64,000 nucleotides of DNA from Paenibacillus sp. V4I7 (GCF_030817275.1 NZ_JAUSZD010000002.1:1984001-2048000), one strand, 5' to 3'; positions 43,126-51,440 are shown, counted from the first letter of the stretch. The notes: generated by a model from the letters alone, not told the origin. A program made the numbers and translations.

Positions 43126-44001
43126 ATGTTTACTAAATTGAAAATATTTTTGGAAATGATTAAATTTGAGCACAGTGTGTTTGCATTGCCATTTGCTTTC
43201 ATGGGAGCAATTCTAGGCTCAGTCGTATTAAATGGACATTTGCCTAGCTGGGCCCAGATCGGTTGGATAACACTAGCTATGGTTGGAGCGAGAACAGCAG
43301 CGATGGCTTTGAATCGTGTTATTGATAAAGCCATTGATAAAAGAAATCCAAGGACGGAGAATCGAGCCATACCCGCGGGGCTTATCTCCATTCAGCAGGT
43401 CATTATTTATATTCTAGTTTCGTTTGCAATGCTTTTCTGGGCAACCTCTAATTTAAGCTCTTTATCCATGAAACTGCTGCCTATTGCAGTGTTTTTTCTT
43501 GTCTTTTACTCTTACACTAAAAGATTTACATGGACTTGCCACTTTGTCTTAGGTTTGACATTAGGATTAGCTCCTCTTGGGGGCTGGGTTGCTGTAACCG
43601 GTCAATTTACATGGTCTTCTATTATTTTTTATTTGACGGTAGTATGTTGGAGCGCAGGTTTCGATCTGATTTATGCCTGTCAAGATGCCGAGTTTGATCG
43701 GAATGAAGGTCTGCATTCCTTACCAAGTCGATTCGGGATCAAAACTGCCTTGAATACGGCTCGTGTCCTGCATATTCTCACAGCCGTTGGTTTAGTCACT
43801 TTGTTTTTCATGACACATTTGAGTTGGTTCTATTTAATTGGCCTCGTTATCGCTTATATTATTTTGTATAAAGAACATCGACTTGTTTCACCGCAAGACT
43901 TGTCCAAATTAAATACAGCGTTTTTCACAATGAACGGTGTATTGAGCTTAGTGATGTTCGTCTTCACGTTACTTGATGTACTAGTGAGTCAGCATTCATG
44001 A
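43126..44001 (+). CDS. mqnP: UbiA-family prenyltransferase, probable MqnP
   Basis: A membrane protein of 291 residues, ATG at 43126 after CAGGAGTG. The two Asp-rich UbiA motifs are NRVIDKAIDKRNPRTENRAI (near residues 65-84) and DLIYACQDAEFDRNEGLHSL. The sequence is of the 4-hydroxybenzoate polyprenyltransferase-like branch that includes MqnP. With ubiX and mqnA adjacent, attachment of the prenyl tail to a futalosine-route naphthoate is the likely reaction. Stop overlaps ubiX by 4 bases. Confidence 0.88.
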   Translation: MFTKLKIFLEMIKFEHSVFALPFAFMGAILGSVVLNGHLPSWAQIGWITLAMVGARTAAMALNRVIDKAIDKRNPRTENRAIPAGLISIQQVIIYILVSFAMLFWATSNLSSLSMKLLPIAVFFLVFYSYTKRFTWTCHFVLGLTLGLAPLGGWVAVTGQFTWSSIIFYLTVVCWSAGFDLIYACQDAEFDRNEGLHSLPSRFGIKTALNTARVLHILTAVGLVTLFFMTHLSWFYLIGLVIAYIILYKEHRLVSPQDLSKLNTAFFTMNGVLSLVMFVFTLLDVLVSQHS

Positions 44002-44609
44002 GCGGTAACTGGGTAGTAGGAATCACCGGAGCAAGTGGTGCTATCTATGGCGTACGGCTCTGCCAAGTCATGCTGGATCAAGGTTTAAGTGTACACCTAA
44101 TCGTTACGGATGCTGGCTGGAGAGTGCTTCATGATGAATTAGATTGGAACGTAAGCAAACGCCAAGAAATGCTGCAGGAACATTTTGGCGGACGTGCAGG
44201 TTCCTTCAACTATCATCCAATTGCTGATATTGGGGCAACCGTTGCCAGTGGATCTTTTCGGACCAAGGGGATGGTTGTTATTCCTTGCTCAATGGGAACT
44301 TTATCAGGGATTGCTCATGGTTCATCAGATAATTTAATGGAGCGAACAGCGGATGTGATGCTCAAAGAAGGAAGAAAATTAATCCTAGTTCCAAGGGAAA
44401 CGCCATTACACGCCATACATTTAGAGAATATGTTAACCTTGTCGAGAATGGGCGTACGCATGCTTCCTGCGATGCCGGCCTTTTATAATCGTCCGCGCTC
44501 AATCGATGAGATGGTCGATTTTTTGGTGGGGAAAGTGCTGGATAGCATGGACATTGAACATTCCTTGTACCGAAGATGGGGAGATAACAATGAGCAACCT
44601 AGACCCTAA
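43998..44609 (+). CDS. ubiX: UbiX-type flavin prenyltransferase
   Basis: A protein of 203 residues. The Rossmann-like flavin site VVGITGASGAIYGVRLCQVM, IPCSMGTLSGIAHGSSDNLMERTADVMLKE and PRETPLHAIHLENMLTLSRMG are family hallmarks. It makes prenylated FMN, needed by UbiD-like decarboxylases; in the futalosine route that is the MqnL-type step. The UbiD partner is not in this window. Confidence 0.93.
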   Translation: MSGNWVVGITGASGAIYGVRLCQVMLDQGLSVHLIVTDAGWRVLHDELDWNVSKRQEMLQEHFGGRAGSFNYHPIADIGATVASGSFRTKGMVVIPCSMGTLSGIAHGSSDNLMERTADVMLKEGRKLILVPRETPLHAIHLENMLTLSRMGVRMLPAMPAFYNRPRSIDEMVDFLVGKVLDSMDIEHSLYRRWGDNNEQPRP

Positions 44610-45453
44610 AATACGAATTGGCCGGATTAATTATACAAACGTTTGGCCGATCTACTATTACTTTCCCGAACTTATGAATAGCTCAGAGGTTGACATTATT
44701 GAACAAGTCCCAACCTCACTTAATCAAGAAATGGCTGCTGGGAACATCGATATGGGGCCTATTTCTTCCTTTGCTTACGGAGAATCCTTTGAAAATTACG
44801 TGCTCTACCCGGATCTTTCAGTTAGCGCCTATGGAGAAGTGAATTCCATTCTGTTGTTCCATGAAAAGCCGTTACGCGAAATTGCGAATGGTCATATTGT
44901 GTTGCCCACTACCTCGGCTACGTCGGTGAATTTACTCAAAATCATTCTCCAAAAATTCTATAATGGGAATCCAACTTATGAATATGCGAAACCCAATTTA
45001 GAAAAGATGATGGAAAAAGCAGACGGGGCTTTATTGATCGGAGACGATGCAATTAAAGAGAGTTGGCGCAATAAAGCGTATATGATTACGGATCTTGGGC
45101 AAGAATGGGCCAAATGGACAGGACAGTGGATGTCATTTGCCGTATGGGCGATTCGTAAAGAGACAACCCAGAAGTATCCGGAATTAGTTGCCACTGCTTT
45201 TGAAGCCTTCATGGCTAGTAAAGCCAAGGCCCACCAAAATCCGGAAGAGATGATAAAAGAAGCACAAAGTACGGTTGGTGGGACATCTCTATATTGGCAA
45301 CATTACTTTCATACGCTATGTTATGATTTTGCATCGGAACAATGGGAAGGTCTTGCTACGTATTACAAGTACTGTTATGAGCTTGGTTTCCTGCCGAAGC
45401 CGGTAAGCATTGGGTTATGGTCAGAGAAAAAGAACGCACGGGTGACGGAATGA
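44590..45453 (+). CDS. mqnA: Chorismate dehydratase MqnA (futalosine pathway)
   Basis: A protein of 287 residues, ATG at 44590 inside the end of ubiX, after GGGGAGATAAC. MqnA/MqnD periplasmic-binding fold motifs are clear: IRIGRINYTNVWPIYYYF, VPTSLNQEMAAGNIDMGPIS, LLFHEKPLREI, and TTSATSVNLLKIIL. MqnA removes water from chorismate to form 3-enolpyruvylbenzoate, the entry to the futalosine menaquinone route. The stop overlaps the hepT start (ATGA). Confidence 0.92.
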   Translation: MSNLDPKIRIGRINYTNVWPIYYYFPELMNSSEVDIIEQVPTSLNQEMAAGNIDMGPISSFAYGESFENYVLYPDLSVSAYGEVNSILLFHEKPLREIANGHIVLPTTSATSVNLLKIILQKFYNGNPTYEYAKPNLEKMMEKADGALLIGDDAIKESWRNKAYMITDLGQEWAKWTGQWMSFAVWAIRKETTQKYPELVATAFEAFMASKAKAHQNPEEMIKEAQSTVGGTSLYWQHYFHTLCYDFASEQWEGLATYYKYCYELGFLPKPVSIGLWSEKKNARVTE

Positions 45454-46427
45454 AAAATTTAATGGAAATCTATACAAGAAAGAAAAAAGATATAGCTGCA
45501 ATTGAAAAAGAACTTGAGGAAAGCGTGTACACAGATCATGCGATGCTTCGAGAAACGTCTATGCACTTACTGAAAGCGGGTGGGAAGCGGATCCGCCCCG
45601 TCTTTGTTCTGCTTTCAGGCGAGTTTGGGAGCTATCAGCTCCAAACAATAAAGCATGTCGCAGTACCGCTCGAGCTCATTCATATGGCATCGCTTGTTCA
45701 TGATGATGTGATTGACGATGCAAACACAAGACGCGGACAATTGACGGTCCGATCCAAATGGGATAATCGGATTGCTATGTTCACGGGGGATTATATTTTT
45801 GCCAAAGCATTAGGAGTCATAACTCAAATTCATAAGCCTGCAGTCCATCAAATTATGTCTAAAGCTATCGTGGAGATGTCGATTGGGGAAATGGAACAAA
45901 TTCGTTTCTTTTTCCACTCAGAGCAAACAACTCGAGATTACTTATTAAGAATTAGACGTAAAACAGCACTGCTAATTGCCATTTCATGCCAACTGGGGGC
46001 GATGGCGGCAGAAGCACCTGACTGGATAAGCAATAAGTTGTATGCTTTTGGCTATAACGTAGGTATGGCGTTTCAAATACGGGATGATATTCTTGATTTA
46101 ATTGGTACGGAAAAGCAAATCGGTAAACCGCCGGGCAGTGATGTCAAACAAGGAAACATAACGTTACCTGTTCTGCTCACTATGCAAGATCCATCCTTGA
46201 AGCCGCTCATCTTATCGGAACTAGACCGTATACATAAGCTGGATGGACAAACCGATGTCAGTCGATTCTTGGATATAATCCGTAATAGTGAAGGCATAGA
46301 TAAAGCAGATTTACTTTCTCAGAAGTATATTGATAAGGCTATAGCTTCTCTGGATAAACTGCCAAATGTGCAAGCCAAGAAAGATCTCATTGAAATTGCC
46401 CATTTTATCGGAAATCGTTCTTATTAA
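45450..46427 (+). CDS. hepT: Heptaprenyl diphosphate synthase component 2
   Basis: A protein of 325 residues, ATG at 45450 overlapping the mqnA stop. The two Asp-rich motifs of trans-prenyl synthases are present: first LVHDDVIDDANTRRG (near residue 82) and second FQIRDDILDLIG (near residue 212). KAGGKRIRP binds IPP. HepT is the catalytic subunit acting with HepS to form the C35 side chain. Confidence 0.95.
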   Translation: MKNLMEIYTRKKKDIAAIEKELEESVYTDHAMLRETSMHLLKAGGKRIRPVFVLLSGEFGSYQLQTIKHVAVPLELIHMASLVHDDVIDDANTRRGQLTVRSKWDNRIAMFTGDYIFAKALGVITQIHKPAVHQIMSKAIVEMSIGEMEQIRFFFHSEQTTRDYLLRIRRKTALLIAISCQLGAMAAEAPDWISNKLYAFGYNVGMAFQIRDDILDLIGTEKQIGKPPGSDVKQGNITLPVLLTMQDPSLKPLILSELDRIHKLDGQTDVSRFLDIIRNSEGIDKADLLSQKYIDKAIASLDKLPNVQAKKDLIEIAHFIGNRSY

Positions 46428-46443
46428 TGTATTGTACTTCGAT

Positions 46444-46472
46444 TTGAGAAAAGCTGCCAAAAAGTGTAAACT
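46444..46472 (+). promoter_or_regulatory. Candidate sigma-A promoter of ndk
   Basis: TTGAGA (46444-46449), 17 bases, TAAACT (46467-46472), about 65 bases before the ndk start. Confidence 0.45.
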
Positions 46473-46542
46473 AGTGGAGAATACATAGATTGTACCTGAG
46501 TAAGTTTATGCAAAAGTCTTACTATAAGGAGGAAGTCCTTAC

Positions 46543-46986
46543 ATGGAAAAAACATTCTTGATGGTTAAACCGGATGGCGTACAACGCGGCCTTGTAGGCG
46601 AGATTGTAAAACGCTTTGAACAGAAGGGCTTTCAATTAATCGGCAGCAAGCTAACTGTTATTTCGAGGGAGCAAGCCGAACTTCACTATGCAGAGCATAA
46701 AGGTAAAGATTTTTTCGAAAGACTTGTGACGTTTATTACGTCCGGGCCTGTATTTGCGATGGTATGGCAAGGAGATCAAGTCATTCCATTATCCCGCACG
46801 ATGATTGGGAAAACGAATACTCTTGAAGCGTCACCGGGAACAATACGTGGTGACTTTGCCGTACATACGCATTTAAATCTCATTCATGGTTCGGATTCAC
46901 CTGAAAGCGCTGAGCGTGAAATTAGCAATTTCTTTAATTCGGACGAGCTTTTTGAATACAATAAAGTCATTCAACAATGGATCTAG
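46543..46986 (+). CDS. ndk: Nucleoside diphosphate kinase
   Basis: A protein of 147 residues, ATG at 46543 after AGGAGGAAGTCC. Motifs: [18 protein letters not shown], the catalytic histidine in [16 protein letters not shown], and the substrate-site [15 protein letters not shown]. It transfers phosphate between NTPs and NDPs. Order hepT-ndk-cheR-aro equals B. subtilis. Confidence 0.96.
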   Translation: MEKTFLMVKPDGVQRGLVGEIVKRFEQKGFQLIGSKLTVISREQAELHYAEHKGKDFFERLVTFITSGPVFAMVWQGDQVIPLSRTMIGKTNTLEASPGTIRGDFAVHTHLNLIHGSDSPESAEREISNFFNSDELFEYNKVIQQWI

Positions 46987-46998
46987 TTCACAAAAATC

Positions 46999-47038
46999 AA
47001 AGAACCTGACATCTTAACGGATGCGGGTTCTTTTTTTG
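46999..47038 (+). terminator. Terminator after ndk
   Basis: AAAGAACC-TGA-CATC ... GATG-C-GGGTTCTTT followed by TTTTG. Confidence 0.85.
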
Positions 47039-47112
47039 TCGTATTATAAAGGATTTTGGTATTTGCTTACAGAATGTATGTTACTAGAAATTGACCAAGG
47101 TGGGTGGACAGC

Positions 47113-47895
47113 ATGGAAGATCAAGATTTTTTGTTATTTATTAAAAAAGTAAAAGAACACACGTCCATTGATCTTGCTCTTTATAAAGAAGCGCAAATGA
47201 AAAGACGTTTAACAACTCTACGGATGAAGCGTGGTTATAATACGTTCGTCGCTTTTTTTGATGCGATGATGAAGGATAAAGAATTATTCTATGAATTTTT
47301 GGATCGTATGACGATTAATGTCTCTGAGTTTTGGAGGAATCCAAATCGTTGGGAGCTCGTTGAGCAGAAATTTGTACCCGAGATGTTGAAGAAAAATAGA
47401 CGCTTAAAAGTATGGAGTGCAGCTTGTTCAACGGGAGAAGAGCCTTATACGCTAGCGATGATTTTGGCAGAACAGGGAGCGCTTAATGAAGCTCATTTAC
47501 ATGCGACGGATATTGATGATGGCGCCTTGGAAAAAGCACGTAAAGCGATCTACCTCGATCGATCTTTGCGAGATGTGCCCGAAAAGTATGCGAAGAAATA
47601 TTTCCGACAAGAACAAATGATGTATCATATTACGGACGATCTGAAAAAATCCATTAAATTTCAAAAGCAAAACCTGCTTGTCGATACATTTGATACGGGA
47701 TATGATCTCATCGTTTGCCGCAATGTGATCATTTATTTTACGGAAGAAGCAAAACATGTCTTGTACCAGAAATTTTCTAAAGCGTTGAAACCAGGTGGAT
47801 TGTTATTCGTTGGTTCTACAGAGCAAATTTTCTCCCCAGGACAATATGATCTGGAACCAGCAGATACTTTCTTTTATCGCAAAAAGGGTGTATAA
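47113..47895 (+). CDS. cheR: Chemotaxis protein methyltransferase CheR
   Basis: A protein of 260 residues, ATG at 47113 with AAGGTGGG at 8 bases. The N-terminal CheR domain (IDLALYKEAQMKRRLTTLR) precedes the SAM-dependent domain: TINVSEFWRN, VWSAACSTGEEPYTLAM, ATDIDDGAL, and CRNVIIYFTEEAK. It methylates glutamates of chemoreceptors. Context matches B. subtilis, where cheR precedes the aro genes. Confidence 0.95.
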   Translation: MEDQDFLLFIKKVKEHTSIDLALYKEAQMKRRLTTLRMKRGYNTFVAFFDAMMKDKELFYEFLDRMTINVSEFWRNPNRWELVEQKFVPEMLKKNRRLKVWSAACSTGEEPYTLAMILAEQGALNEAHLHATDIDDGALEKARKAIYLDRSLRDVPEKYAKKYFRQEQMMYHITDDLKKSIKFQKQNLLVDTFDTGYDLIVCRNVIIYFTEEAKHVLYQKFSKALKPGGLLFVGSTEQIFSPGQYDLEPADTFFYRKKGV

Positions 47896-47933
47896 GATCT
47901 TCCATAAATTCCAATACTAAGATGTAGCAGAAA

Positions 47934-48013
47934 CTTATGCTTATGAGGCAAGTTTTCACGCTACGGAACGCTTACGATGCAAGTTATTGCTAAGGCAATA
48001 ACTCTTAGGAGGC
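47934..48013 (+). repeat. Double tandem hairpin-SD repeat upstream of a small gene
   Basis: Unit 1 (from about 47934): TTATGCTTATGAGGCA-AGTTTTC-ACGCTACG-GAACGCT, with poor pairing. Unit 2 (about 47969-48013): CGCTTACGATGCA-AGTTATTGC-TAAG-GCAATAACT-CTTAGGAGG, with a perfect 9-bp stem. Compared with the spmA copy, both arms of unit 2 changed together. The SD serves the ATG at 48018. Confidence 0.83.
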
Positions 48014-48017
48014 AATT

Positions 48018-48182
48018 ATGGACAAACGCAAAGTGATTACCGCTTATCGTAGGGGAATGATCTCCATTCAGGAATGTGCGCAGATTTTGGGAGTCGATTC
48101 GTCACAAATCGTGGGTCTCATGAATGACCCACAGCTCTCCGAACTCCCAAGAGTCGTCCAAAAGCAGCCTATGCACGGGTAA
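48018..48182 (+). CDS. Small HTH-like protein
   Basis: A protein of 54 residues, ATG at 48018 after TTAGGAGGCAATT. The middle (MISIQECAQILGVDSSQIVG) reads like a helix-turn-helix: a short helix, Gly turn and second helix. Short basic start (MDKRKVITAYRRG) and no other domain. Function unknown. It has its own terminator and both of its flanks carry the hairpin repeat. Confidence 0.7.
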   Translation: MDKRKVITAYRRGMISIQECAQILGVDSSQIVGLMNDPQLSELPRVVQKQPMHG

Positions 48183-48205
48183 TCTTTGCTCATGACTAGA
48201 TGTAG

Positions 48206-48253
48206 ACACGCTCTCGCTAAGGGGATTCTCCCTTACGTGCGAAGCGTGTTTTT
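48206..48253 (+). terminator. Terminator after the small HTH-like gene
   Basis: ACACGCT-CT-CGC-TA-AGGG-ATTCT-CCCT-TAC-GTGCG-AAGCGTGT followed by TTTTTG; stem interrupted by small internal loops. Confidence 0.78.
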
Positions 48254-48357
48254 GCGTTTGTGCTGTTGCCAAACCCGAGTACCTATACTATAATGACAAA
48301 AGATAATCGCGCGTCAAAGCGCTAAAGTGTTTTAATAAAAGCAACCCTTCAAAAGCG

Positions 48358-48484
48358 GATGCTTATGAAGTTAGTATTGCTAAGCAATGCTTTATAGTTA
48401 ATACTTACGAAGTTAGTATGATTTCGTAATACTCAAAAGTGTATGCTTACGAAGCTAGTGATGCTTCGCAAAACTCATAGGGGG
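48358..48484 (+). repeat. Triple tandem hairpin-SD repeat upstream of aroC
   Basis: Unit 1: GATGCTTATGAAGTT-AGTATTGC-TAA-GCAATGCT. Unit 2: ATACTTACGAAGTT-AGTATGA-TTTCG-TAATACT. Unit 3: ATGCTTACGAAGCT-AGTGATGC-TTC-GCAAAACT-CATAGGGGG. Unit 1 pairs fully (one G-U) with arms unlike the spmA copy; units 2 and 3 have mismatches. The last unit carries the aroC SD. With the terminator before it, this fills the ~310-base gap. Confidence 0.8.
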
Positions 48485-48493
48485 TAACAGATT

Positions 48494-49657
48494 GTGAGAT
48501 ATTTAACAGCAGGTGAAACGCACGGCCCACAACTCACTGCGATAATTGAAGGGTTTCCAAGTAATGTAACTCTAAACTTTGAAGATTTGAACTTCCAATT
48601 ACATAGACGTCAAAAAGGCTATGGCCGCGGTCGTCGGATGCAGATTGAGAAAGATACAGCGACCATTGCAGGCGGTGTGCGCCACGGCAAGACAACAGGA
48701 GCTCCAATCGCGCTTGTTGTTGTTAATAACGACTGGAAGCATTGGACAACGGTCATGGGGATTGAGCCGGTTGAAGAGGATAATGAAGGCAAGCGTCGTG
48801 TTAACCGCCCTCGTCCGGGACATGCGGATTTAAACGGCGGACTCAAATATAATCAAAAAGATTTACGCAACATTCTAGAGCGTTCAAGTGCGCGTGAAAC
48901 AACGATGCGTGTAGCTACAGGCGCTGTAGCACGCCAATTGTTGGCTGAATTCGGCATTAAAGTAGCAGGACAAGTCATCCGTATCGGTGAGGTTGAAGCA
49001 AAGCGTCAAGAGCTTCCACTGGATGAGCTAATTCGAATCACAGAAGAATCACCGGTACGTGTGGTTGATAAAGAGGCTGAAGCTCAAATGATCGCCGCGA
49101 TTGATGCAGCCAAAGAAGACGGGGATACACTTGGTGGAATCGTTGAAGTTATTATTGAAGGCGTGCCTGTAGGTCTTGGAAGCCATGTGCAATGGGATCG
49201 TAAGCTGGATGGTAAAATTGCACAAGCGGTTCTCTCCATTCAAGCCTTCAAAGGTGTTGAATTCGGAATTGGCTTCGAAGCTGCTGAGCGCAGAGGCTCT
49301 AATGTTCATGATGAAATTTTATACACAAAAGAAGATGGCTTTAGTCGCAGAACGAATCGCGCTGGGGGATTCGAAGGCGGTATGACAACGGGCGAGCAAA
49401 TCATCGTGCGTGGTGTAATGAAACCAATTTCGACACTATACAAACCGCTGCAAAGCGTTGATATTGATACGAAGGAAGTATTCACGGCTCAAGTTGAGCG
49501 TTCGGACACTTGTGCAGTTCCGGCTGCAGGCGTGATTATGGAGAACGTGATTGCTTGGGAAGTAGCGAATGCTTTCTTGGATAAATTCGGCGGCGACTCC
49601 ATCGAGGAGATTCGTGCGAACTTAAACAACTTCTTAGCCCAAGTGGAGAGTTACTAA
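48494..49657 (+). CDS. aroC: Chorismate synthase
   Basis: A protein of 387 residues, GTG at 48494 after ATAGGGGGTAACAGATT. Motifs: the N-terminal [35 protein letters not shown], and [18 protein letters not shown]. It forms chorismate from EPSP with reduced FMN. The product feeds trpE, aroH and mqnA, all in this window. aroB starts one base after its stop. Named aroF in B. subtilis. Confidence 0.96.
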   Translation: MRYLTAGETHGPQLTAIIEGFPSNVTLNFEDLNFQLHRRQKGYGRGRRMQIEKDTATIAGGVRHGKTTGAPIALVVVNNDWKHWTTVMGIEPVEEDNEGKRRVNRPRPGHADLNGGLKYNQKDLRNILERSSARETTMRVATGAVARQLLAEFGIKVAGQVIRIGEVEAKRQELPLDELIRITEESPVRVVDKEAEAQMIAAIDAAKEDGDTLGGIVEVIIEGVPVGLGSHVQWDRKLDGKIAQAVLSIQAFKGVEFGIGFEAAERRGSNVHDEILYTKEDGFSRRTNRAGGFEGGMTTGEQIIVRGVMKPISTLYKPLQSVDIDTKEVFTAQVERSDTCAVPAAGVIMENVIAWEVANAFLDKFGGDSIEEIRANLNNFLAQVESY

Positions 49658-49658
49658 T

Positions 49659-50753
49659 ATGAGAGAGCTCACAGTAGAGCTTGGAGAACGGTCTTATCCT
49701 ATTTATATCGGCCAAGGCATTCTTAATGATATATCAGAGCTGCTTGACCGCGCGAAGCTTAGCCGCAAGTCGCCTTTACTCGTAGTCACCGATGACGCGG
49801 TGGCTTCGCTGCACCTGGAGCGCGTCATGACGCTGCTCCGTGAGGGCGGCTTCGCCGCCACGGCCTGCGTCGTGCCCGCAGGCGAAACCTCCAAATCCCT
49901 CGCGCAGCTCGAGGGAATTGTCACCGCCGCCCTCCAGGCGGGCCTCGATCGCAGTTCCGCGATCGTAGCCCTTGGAGGAGGCGTGGTCGGTGATCTCGCC
50001 GGCTTCGCTGCGGCGAGCTTCATGCGCGGGATCCGCTTCGCGCAGATCCCGACTACGATCCTTGCCCATGACAGTTCCGTCGGCGGCAAGGTCGCGGTCA
50101 ACCATCCGATGGCGAAGAACATCATCGGGGCGTTCCACCAGCCCGAGCTCGTTCTCTTTGACATCGATTTGCTTCTAACATTGCCGCCCCGCCAAGTGAA
50201 GGCGGGCCTCTCGGAAGTGATCAAGCACGGCTTGATCTGGGACGCTGCATTCACGCAGTGGTGCGACGACAATGCGGAGAAGCTGCTGGCCTTAGATCCA
50301 GAAGCGCTCAGTTATGCGCTTTACATAGGCTGTAAAGTCAAGTCCATCGTTGTATCCCAAGATGAGCGCGAGAATGATTTACGTGCCATCTTGAATCTTG
50401 GCCATACGATTGGTCATGCCTTGGAAGCAGTCGCCGGTTATGGTGAACTGCTGCATGGTGAAGCGATTGCAATCGGCATGGTAGGGGCTGCTAAGTTAGC
50501 CCAGCAGTTCGGTTATGCCAAGGACATCCATACGGTGACGAAGGGGTTATTCGTGAAATACGGATTGCCTGTCAGCATTCCGTCACATTTGGATACGGAT
50601 AGCATCATGAGCGCGATGATGCACGATAAGAAATTCAAAGAAGGCACAATGGTCTACATCATCCCGACGGAAATCGGCAAAGTAGAAATCCGTAAGGATG
50701 TTACGGTAGAACAAGTCAGACAAATTGTTGAGCTTTTAAAAGGGGAGAGTTAG
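49659..50753 (+). CDS. aroB: 3-dehydroquinate synthase
   Basis: A protein of 364 residues. NAD-binding loop ALGGGVVGDLAGFAAASFMRG lies near residues 105-125. Zn ligands are in LSEVIKHGLIWD, LNLGHTIGHALE and LLHGEAIAIG. It cyclises DAHP to dehydroquinate, the second shikimate step. The stretch from about 49780 to 50290 uses G and C at third positions far more than its neighbours. Confidence 0.95.
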   Translation: MRELTVELGERSYPIYIGQGILNDISELLDRAKLSRKSPLLVVTDDAVASLHLERVMTLLREGGFAATACVVPAGETSKSLAQLEGIVTAALQAGLDRSSAIVALGGGVVGDLAGFAAASFMRGIRFAQIPTTILAHDSSVGGKVAVNHPMAKNIIGAFHQPELVLFDIDLLLTLPPRQVKAGLSEVIKHGLIWDAAFTQWCDDNAEKLLALDPEALSYALYIGCKVKSIVVSQDERENDLRAILNLGHTIGHALEAVAGYGELLHGEAIAIGMVGAAKLAQQFGYAKDIHTVTKGLFVKYGLPVSIPSHLDTDSIMSAMMHDKKFKEGTMVYIIPTEIGKVEIRKDVTVEQVRQIVELLKGES

Positions 50754-50756
50754 CCG

Positions 50757-51143
50757 ATGTTCTTAAGGGGAATTCGTGGAGCGACGACGGTTGAACACAA
50801 TGAGGCTCAGGAGATTTTAACCGCTACGGGTGAATTGCTCGCTGCAATTGTAGAGGCGAATGATTTTCGTCCTGAAGATATTTGTTCCGTTTTCATTACT
50901 GTAACAGAGGATATTACGGCTACATTCCCAGCTCGGGCGATCCGCACGATGATCGGTTGGGAACTAGTCCCGCTAATGTGTTCACTGGAAGTTCCGGTCG
51001 AGAACTCATTGCCTAAGTGTATCCGATTAATGGTGCAGGTGAACACAACCAAAAGCCAAGCAGAGATCAATCATATTTACTTGAAGGAAGCTAAGGCACT
51101 GCGGCCTGATATTGTTAAATTGACAAATGAAGCAACACGGTAG
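50757..51143 (+). CDS. aroH: Chorismate mutase, AroH type
   Basis: A protein of 128 residues, ATG at 50757 after GGGGAGAGTTAGCCG. Motifs: RGIRGATTVEHNE, DICSVFITVTEDI, FPARAIRTMIGWELVPLMCSLE, and the C-terminal HIYLKEAKALRPDIV. It is the monofunctional trimeric mutase turning chorismate to prephenate for TyrA. The trp promoter overlaps its last codons. Confidence 0.95.
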   Translation: MFLRGIRGATTVEHNEAQEILTATGELLAAIVEANDFRPEDICSVFITVTEDITATFPARAIRTMIGWELVPLMCSLEVPVENSLPKCIRLMVQVNTTKSQAEINHIYLKEAKALRPDIVKLTNEATR

Positions 51144-51149
51144 TATAGT
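51120..51149 (+). promoter_or_regulatory. Sigma-A promoter of the trp operon
   Basis: TTGACA (51120-51125), 18 bases, TATAGT (51144-51149). It overlaps the end of aroH and gives a start near 51156, just at the first TRAP triplet. Confidence 0.65.
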
Positions 51150-51154
51150 GTGAT

Positions 51155-51222
51155 TAGATGAGTTTAGGTAAGTAGAGAAGCATTTAGTCGAGTAGAGCTT
51201 AGTCCAGTTGAGTTGAGTTGAG
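51155..51222 (+). promoter_or_regulatory. TRAP binding site in the trp leader
   Basis: (G/U)AG triplets occur in a strict 5-base register at 51155, 51160, 51165, 51175, 51185, 51190, 51195, 51200, 51210, 51215 and 51220. That is eleven, equal to the TRAP subunit number. The register positions 51170 and 51205 hold AAG and CAG; only 51180 (GCA) breaks the NAG pattern. Two GUAGAG stretches (51172-51177, 51192-51197) could pair with CUCUAC of the terminator as antiterminator. Confidence 0.88.
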
Positions 51223-51343
51223 AAAAGGTAACATAGGTTTGTATGCAGATAAGTGCGACTCTATTCGAGGGCGTCTGTTTGTTCATACATAGCCATGGCT
51301 TCTTTTTTCATATTCTTCTTGATCTTCTACTTTAACTAAAGTC

Positions 51344-51370
51344 AACCTCTACTCCGGTAGAGGTTTTTTT
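51344..51370 (+). terminator. Attenuator terminator of the trp operon
   Basis: AACCTCTAC-TCCG-GTAGAGGTT followed by TTTTT, 70 bases before trpE. Between it and the TRAP site lie a symmetric AGCCATGGCT and an ACTTTA-AC-TAAAGT hairpin. TRAP bound to the triplets would block the antiterminator and end transcription. Confidence 0.88.
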
Positions 51371-51440
51371 GTTATTCGAATAGAGTTTTGAGCACCACTG
51401 AGATCGACGAGTCGCTCACAAGCTGAGAGGGGATGTTTCC

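Noticed and set aside
49703..50272. Minus-strand frame of 189 codons opposite aroB
   Set aside because: Arises from the same GC-rich codon use; no RBS and no domain.
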